Below, one piece after another: positions 59,986-64,000 of a stretch of DNA of 64,000 nucleotides. How positions within the stretch are numbered: the first letter of the stretch is position 1; every line of letters starts with the position of its first letter. This stretch comes from Rotaria sordida (Eukaryota > Rotifera > Eurotatoria > Philodinida > Philodinidae), in assembly GCA_905250125.1 (NCBI GenBank), contig CAJNOL010000671.1:1-64000 (forward strand), read 5' to 3'. The notes under the pieces were generated by a model, which was not told where the DNA came from, did not search any database, and saw only the letters and a list, made by a program, of their open reading frames with translations. A program made the position numbers and the translations under genes.

Positions 59986-61143
59986 TCAATTATTCAATGA
60001 TTTTGTTGTTGGCATTAAAAGTTTACGTATATGTCGATCAATTTGACAAGCTTTTGCAAATTGATCTTTTCCCAAATATCCTAATGAATCACATTCAACT
60101 TTAGAAAATAATTCATGAACTTTTGTATCAATTCTTGATGGATCGCTAATGTCAACACCCATTAATTCATAAATTGACTAAAAAACAAAAAGAAAACTTT
60201 TTCATATGCATACAATAATTATTTGCATTTAGGATAAGTGGTACTCTTTTTTTTTTACTTCAATGACAGTCCTCACCTTCACACCTTGATGTCTATGTGT
60301 GAAGTACACCGATTAGTGTAATGACTGTGTTTGAAGTATAAAAAAAAAAGGACGTAATAAACATTTTAAAAAAAAAAAAGCATACTTCAAGAACAGATCT
60401 CATTTCATTTTGATCAATGAGGCCATTATGATCAATGTCATACATAGAGAAAAAAAGTTCAATTTTTCGTACTGGATCTTTGGATGCTGTTAAACTAACA
60501 GCAAAAAGAAATTCCATAAATTCTAAGAAAACAAATATATTTTATTTTTATTTGTTTGATGATCTAATAAAATATACCCATATGTCCTGAACCATCTTTA
60601 TCAAATAATCGAAAGGCATGTTCACAAAATTTTGTAACATGACCTTTTTTATAAAATTGTTGATAAATATCAATAAATTTTTTTTTTGAAAGTTTACCAT
60701 CAGGACAATCACGCTATGAAAAAAAAAACAAGTAAATTTTTTTTTCTTTATAATTATTTATGTATACATACAAGAAAATCTTCATACCATGCGAGTATAT
60801 TTTCTCGAGTAAATCCTGTCTTCTTTATTAAATAGGTAATATCATCAGAACTAAGTCCATTTAGTGGTGTCTTACGTCGTCGACGATGAGATCTTTTTTT
60901 ATGTAAGTTAATTCCATGATCTTGATCACTAATTCCTTCCGATGTACTGTCAACACTTTCATCTAAATTTGAAGGAATGGTTGGTTGATCAACGACGATT
61001 TGAATATCTTTCTGGATTTCTTTTGTATTATTATCATTAATTTCGAATATTTCTATAATATTTTTTTCTTGATAATGAGGTGCCTTCCATTGTCGAAAAT
61101 ATTGAACACCAATAAGACAGAGTGATGGTAAAAGTGTAAACAT
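59986..61143 (-). CDS. Neuronal calcium sensor paralogue with extended N-terminus
   Basis: A second NCS-family protein. Exons (minus): about 60772-61143, about 60580-60714, about 60388-60523, and a last exon at about 59986-60179, ending RKLLMPTTKSLNN. The core aligns with its neighbour: GFTRENILAWYEDFLRDCPDGKLSKKKF (EF1 disabled by Cys-Pro), EF2 DKDGSGHMEFME and EF3 DIDHNGLIDQNE complete. EF4 (ECDSLGYLGKDQ) lacks the first Asp and final Glu and is probably dead. Instead of a myristoylation site the first ~100 residues carry a hydrophobic start (FTLLPSLCLIGV), an acidic middle and a polybasic KKRSHRRRRK just before the core. Some vertebrate KChIP isoforms also have hydrophobic N-termini. Both introns and exon boundaries parallel those of the paralogue. 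Confidence 0.88.
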
Positions 61144-62080
61144 AATGCAGAAAAAAAATTGAAGAAATATTGTATATTCTTAATATTCTATCTGGAATTC
61201 ATGTCTCGTGTCATATCGACATTGTTGTTGTTGCTCATGTATTGTTTAGTTTGGCAATGTAAGAAAAGAAAAAAAAGAAAGCTTTTTATGAGAACAGTTT
61301 GCCGTCTGTAAAGTTTTTTTTCTTTCTTTCTTTCTTTCAACAAAAAAAACTGACACTTATATGATGGTATTTAACTTTGATGTAGGTTGTCACAAAGCAC
61401 ATTGTAATTGCATCAAAATACATTCAGAGAAAAAAAGAAAGAAAGAAAGAAAGATGGAGTACATATATTTCTTCTTTTTCTTCTGATTAGAAAGAAGATG
61501 TTCGTTTTATGAATATAACATGTTAAAAAAGATGCCTCAAGTAATATGACTAAAAAAGAAAAAAAGAAGAACAACTAAAGCTAAATCAACATGTACAAAA
61601 GAGAAAAAAGTAGGGCTTGCTTTTGGTAAAATATATACTTTAAACGAGAAATTATTGTTTGTATTACTCTCCTTTTCTATTGGTGTGAATCAAATGTTTA
61701 TACAAAATTGTATATAAATCAATTTAAATATATGTGTATGAAATGAAAAATTCAAGGTTATTATTGCCTACTGATTTTCACAAGATAAAGATTCATATGC
61801 TACTAGAAACAAATGATCGATATTATATGTCAAAAGAAAAATATACATATATTTTTATTTTGATGGAAAAGTAATGTTCTTTTCAGCAATAGAATTCAAC
61901 ATTTTTTTTTAATAAAAAAAAAAGAAAAAACTTTGACTTTTCTTGGTGAGTGCACCTTTTACGCCATTAAATTAATCCTATATATGTTTCTCTGTTAGTT
62001 TTAACACAGAAAATAGTCAATAGTTTACTTATCAGCTGTACGTCATTGCTATTGATGTGCATATTTGCACACAATCATAC
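61144..62080. other. Divergent promoter region with opposed CTTT/GAAA microsatellites
   Basis: 937 bp between divergent genes. A TTTC microsatellite (about 61318-61338) and a GAAA microsatellite (about 61435-61453) are reverse complements about 100 bp apart and could pair as a stem. The rest is AT-rich. No gene is seen. Confidence 0.55.
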
Positions 62081-63303
62081 ATGACATCAATTCATCAAGT
62101 CATTTTAGATGGACGTCTGTCTCAATTAAATTTACTTATCAATAGAATTGGCTGTAATGTAAACGAAAAAGATTCATACGGTCGAACACCACTTCATTTA
62201 GCTGTTCTCTCCGATCAAGAAAATTATGGTTATCGAGTAGCACGTTTACTTCTTCAAGGTAATGCTGATATAAATATAACTGATATTCAACAACAAACAC
62301 CACTTGTTTATGCATGTTTACTTAATCGTTCAAGACTTGTAAAACTTTTTTTACAAACAAAATCTATTGATTGGAATATTATTGATTATGAAGGTTATTT
62401 AGTTTTACATCATGCAGCATCATCATCACAAACATCAATATTTGCAGATATAATTCATGAAATGAAATCAATTGGACTTTCAATTGATTGTAAAACTGAA
62501 TTAAATTATACACCATTAATATTAGCTATAAAATCATTGCGATTTGATAATGCTATTTATTTACTTGATCATACTGATGCATCACCATTTGTGATTGATG
62601 ATGAATATCATTTTACATGTCAACAATGGGCACAACATGTTGGACCAAAATTAAATGAACGAACATGTTATTATCCAAAACGAAATTCAATATTAAAAAG
62701 AAATAAAAGTCTAGATAAAAAGTACGTTCTATTCAAAAAAAAAAAAAATTCTTAATTTATTATTTTAGTATTCCAAATTATAAATTTTTTCATGGAATTG
62801 AATCACCTTATCAATGTAAAATGCTTCTATGTAATCATCATCATATGAAATCATTAGAAGAAAGTACTTATACACCATCTATTTTTTCACCACGTACTAC
62901 AGATCGAAAATCATTAACATCATCATCTACGAATTGTCATACTGAAAAAATTAATTTCAAACCATCTTATCAAATGTGGATGGAACTTGTACAACGATTA
63001 CATGATCGAATGTCATCGTTAAAACCTATTATAGATGAAGATAATCATTCTTTATTAGAAAAACGATTACGACGAGAAAAATCATGGGCTGGTCATGATA
63101 CAATATCACCATGGCATAATGATAAACTTAATTCAAATAAACAAATTGTAACATTAATTAATCATTATTCAAAAATATTAACAACTGATAATAATAAACG
63201 ATTAACATCAAGTTTTAATGATAGACCAAAAAGTATTTTACGTCCAAAAGGAACCACAAATAAATATCCATTTACAAAAGAAGTTACATTTGCTACTAAT
63301 TAA
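62081..63303 (+). CDS. Ankyrin-repeat protein, family uncertain
   Basis: A ~390-residue protein in two exons (62081-62721 and 62769-63303) split by a 47 bp intron. The N-terminal ~170 residues form four to five ankyrin repeats (DSYGRTPLHLAVLSDQENYG, VARLLLQGNADINITDIQQQ, TPLVYACLLNRSRLVKLFLQ, EGYLVLHHAASSSQ, YTPLILAIKSLRFDNAIYLL). The C-terminal half is Ser/Asn/Lys-rich with a short aromatic-hydrophobic block (YQMWMELVQRLHDRM) and ends KSILRPKG…EVTFATN, resembling PP1-docking-like R/K-V-x-F text only loosely. Ankyrin proteins of this design are protein-binding adaptors. I start at the ATG at 62081; a longer frame begins only with GTG. Confidence 0.8.
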
Positions 63304-64000
63304 TTATATTTTGTAATTTTTCTCGAATTAAATAAAAATATGATGAAAAGGAGTTTAAAAGTTATAAGAATTTTGAAATAATTATTTAATTATATTTTGA
63401 AGTTTACTTTAACAATCGATATGTGTTTAGATTATTATTCTACATATAAACAATAATAAGTTGAGATTATATACGGTTGTCCGGAAAGTCTGTACAACTC
63501 ATATTCTATGAAACCTTATGATAACAAATGTTGCTTGCATCTATTCAAACATTTCTAATATCATAAGTAGTTTGCGTGATTGTTGATGACATGTGCTTAC
63601 TAGCAAAGGTCATTACACTGAATAAATGCAGTACTTGTTATTGTACGGTTTCATAGAATATGAGTTGCATGGACTTTTCGGGTAACCGTAAATGTATTTT
63701 GTTCAATAGAATAAATATTTCTATTATATTTTTTTTACTTCTGGGGCGTAGAGACATTAAATGATTAATGAAATTTTTTGAAAAAGTTTTCTTTTTTTGA
63801 TAAAGTATTTTATTCACACGAGCAAGGAATCGATGCGGACGATTTTTAAACACAATAGTGCATTGCACCACATGTGTGTTTTATAATTATGATATAAGAG
63901 TTTAATGTATGGTTATACGCACTAATAAAATTGAAAGTTAAATTTATTGTCTAAATAGTATCTTTTTGACAAAACATCAACTAACGTTTTATTACTATTA
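63304..64000. other. 3' flank with a small inverted-repeat element
   Basis: 3' UTR of the ankyrin gene (AATAAA at about 63332) followed by the element at 63472-63690 and ~300 bp of AT-rich DNA. No further gene is seen up to the window edge. Confidence 0.5.
63472..63690. mobile_element. ~220 bp TIR element (mariner-type MITE)
   Basis: The left end TACGGTTGTCCGGAAAGTCTG…CAACTCATATTCTATGAAACC is matched by an inverted right end (TACGGTTACCCGAAAAGTCCA…CAACTCATATTCTATGAAACCG). The arms are ~45 bp with a few changes. TA at both outer edges fits Tc1/mariner insertion. No coding capacity. Confidence 0.82.

Noticed and set aside
62057-62080. Upstream start for the ankyrin protein
   Set aside because: That frame begins with GTG; the first in-frame ATG is at 62081.

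Overview
The window is AT-rich animal DNA, recognised by its gene content and by short GT-AG introns of roughly 45-100 bp, mostly poly-T/AT-rich, that sit between conserved exons. CELF-type RNA-binding protein, KIN17, TBC1D15/17, Rab21, CFDP1, FKBP6, two neuronal-calcium-sensor proteins and MTHFS are all animal families. The short introns, the base composition and a bacterial-looking family-2 glycosyltransferase fit a rotifer (bdelloid-like) genome, but this is inference. There is one 100-base assembly gap (21448-21547). No rRNA, tRNA or CRISPR array was seen.

Layout. 842-8587, minus strand: Rab21, CFDP1 (one exon) and a TBC1D15/17-type Rab GAP lie head-to-tail. 8708-12967: intergenic, with one possible fragment of a Mutator-like transposase. 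12968-16432, minus: an eleven-exon CELF gene with three RRMs. 16433-22226: gene-poor, with a ~950 bp foldback element and the gap. 22227-24725, plus: FKBP6/Shutdown-like gene. 25444-26814: a ~1.4 kb foldback element. 27297-29860: a tiny acidic gene with a TATA box and probable non-coding first exon, tail-to-tail with a secreted acidic repeat protein. 29870-34250: hairpin elements and a decayed coding stretch. 34251-35669, minus: glycosyltransferase. 37783-39453: an unrecognised membrane protein tail-to-tail with MTHFS, 27 bp apart. 41049-43689, minus: KIN17, with a fresh terminal-inverted-repeat element in one intron. 44255-47270: nested inverted repeats and a CpG-rich block. 48700-51171, plus: a secreted protein with two copies of one 6-cysteine exon, separated by an old copy of the KIN17-intron element. 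51700-53567: decayed Tc1-like transposons. 57203-61143: two convergent neuronal-calcium-sensor paralogues, one with a myristoylation N-terminus and one with a hydrophobic/polybasic N-terminus instead. 62081-63303, plus: an ankyrin-repeat gene, followed by another small inverted-repeat element.

The genes do not form a pathway. Two themes run through the window. Housekeeping/signalling genes have mostly tiny introns, and several of the long introns are long because an inverted-repeat element sits in them. Non-autonomous inverted-repeat DNA elements of many families, at several ages, make up much of the non-coding DNA. The most notable observations are the same element family present both young (KIN17 intron) and old (between duplicated exons of the cysteine-rich gene), the calcium-sensor pair with opposite membrane-attachment solutions, and the dense set of near-complete palindromes.
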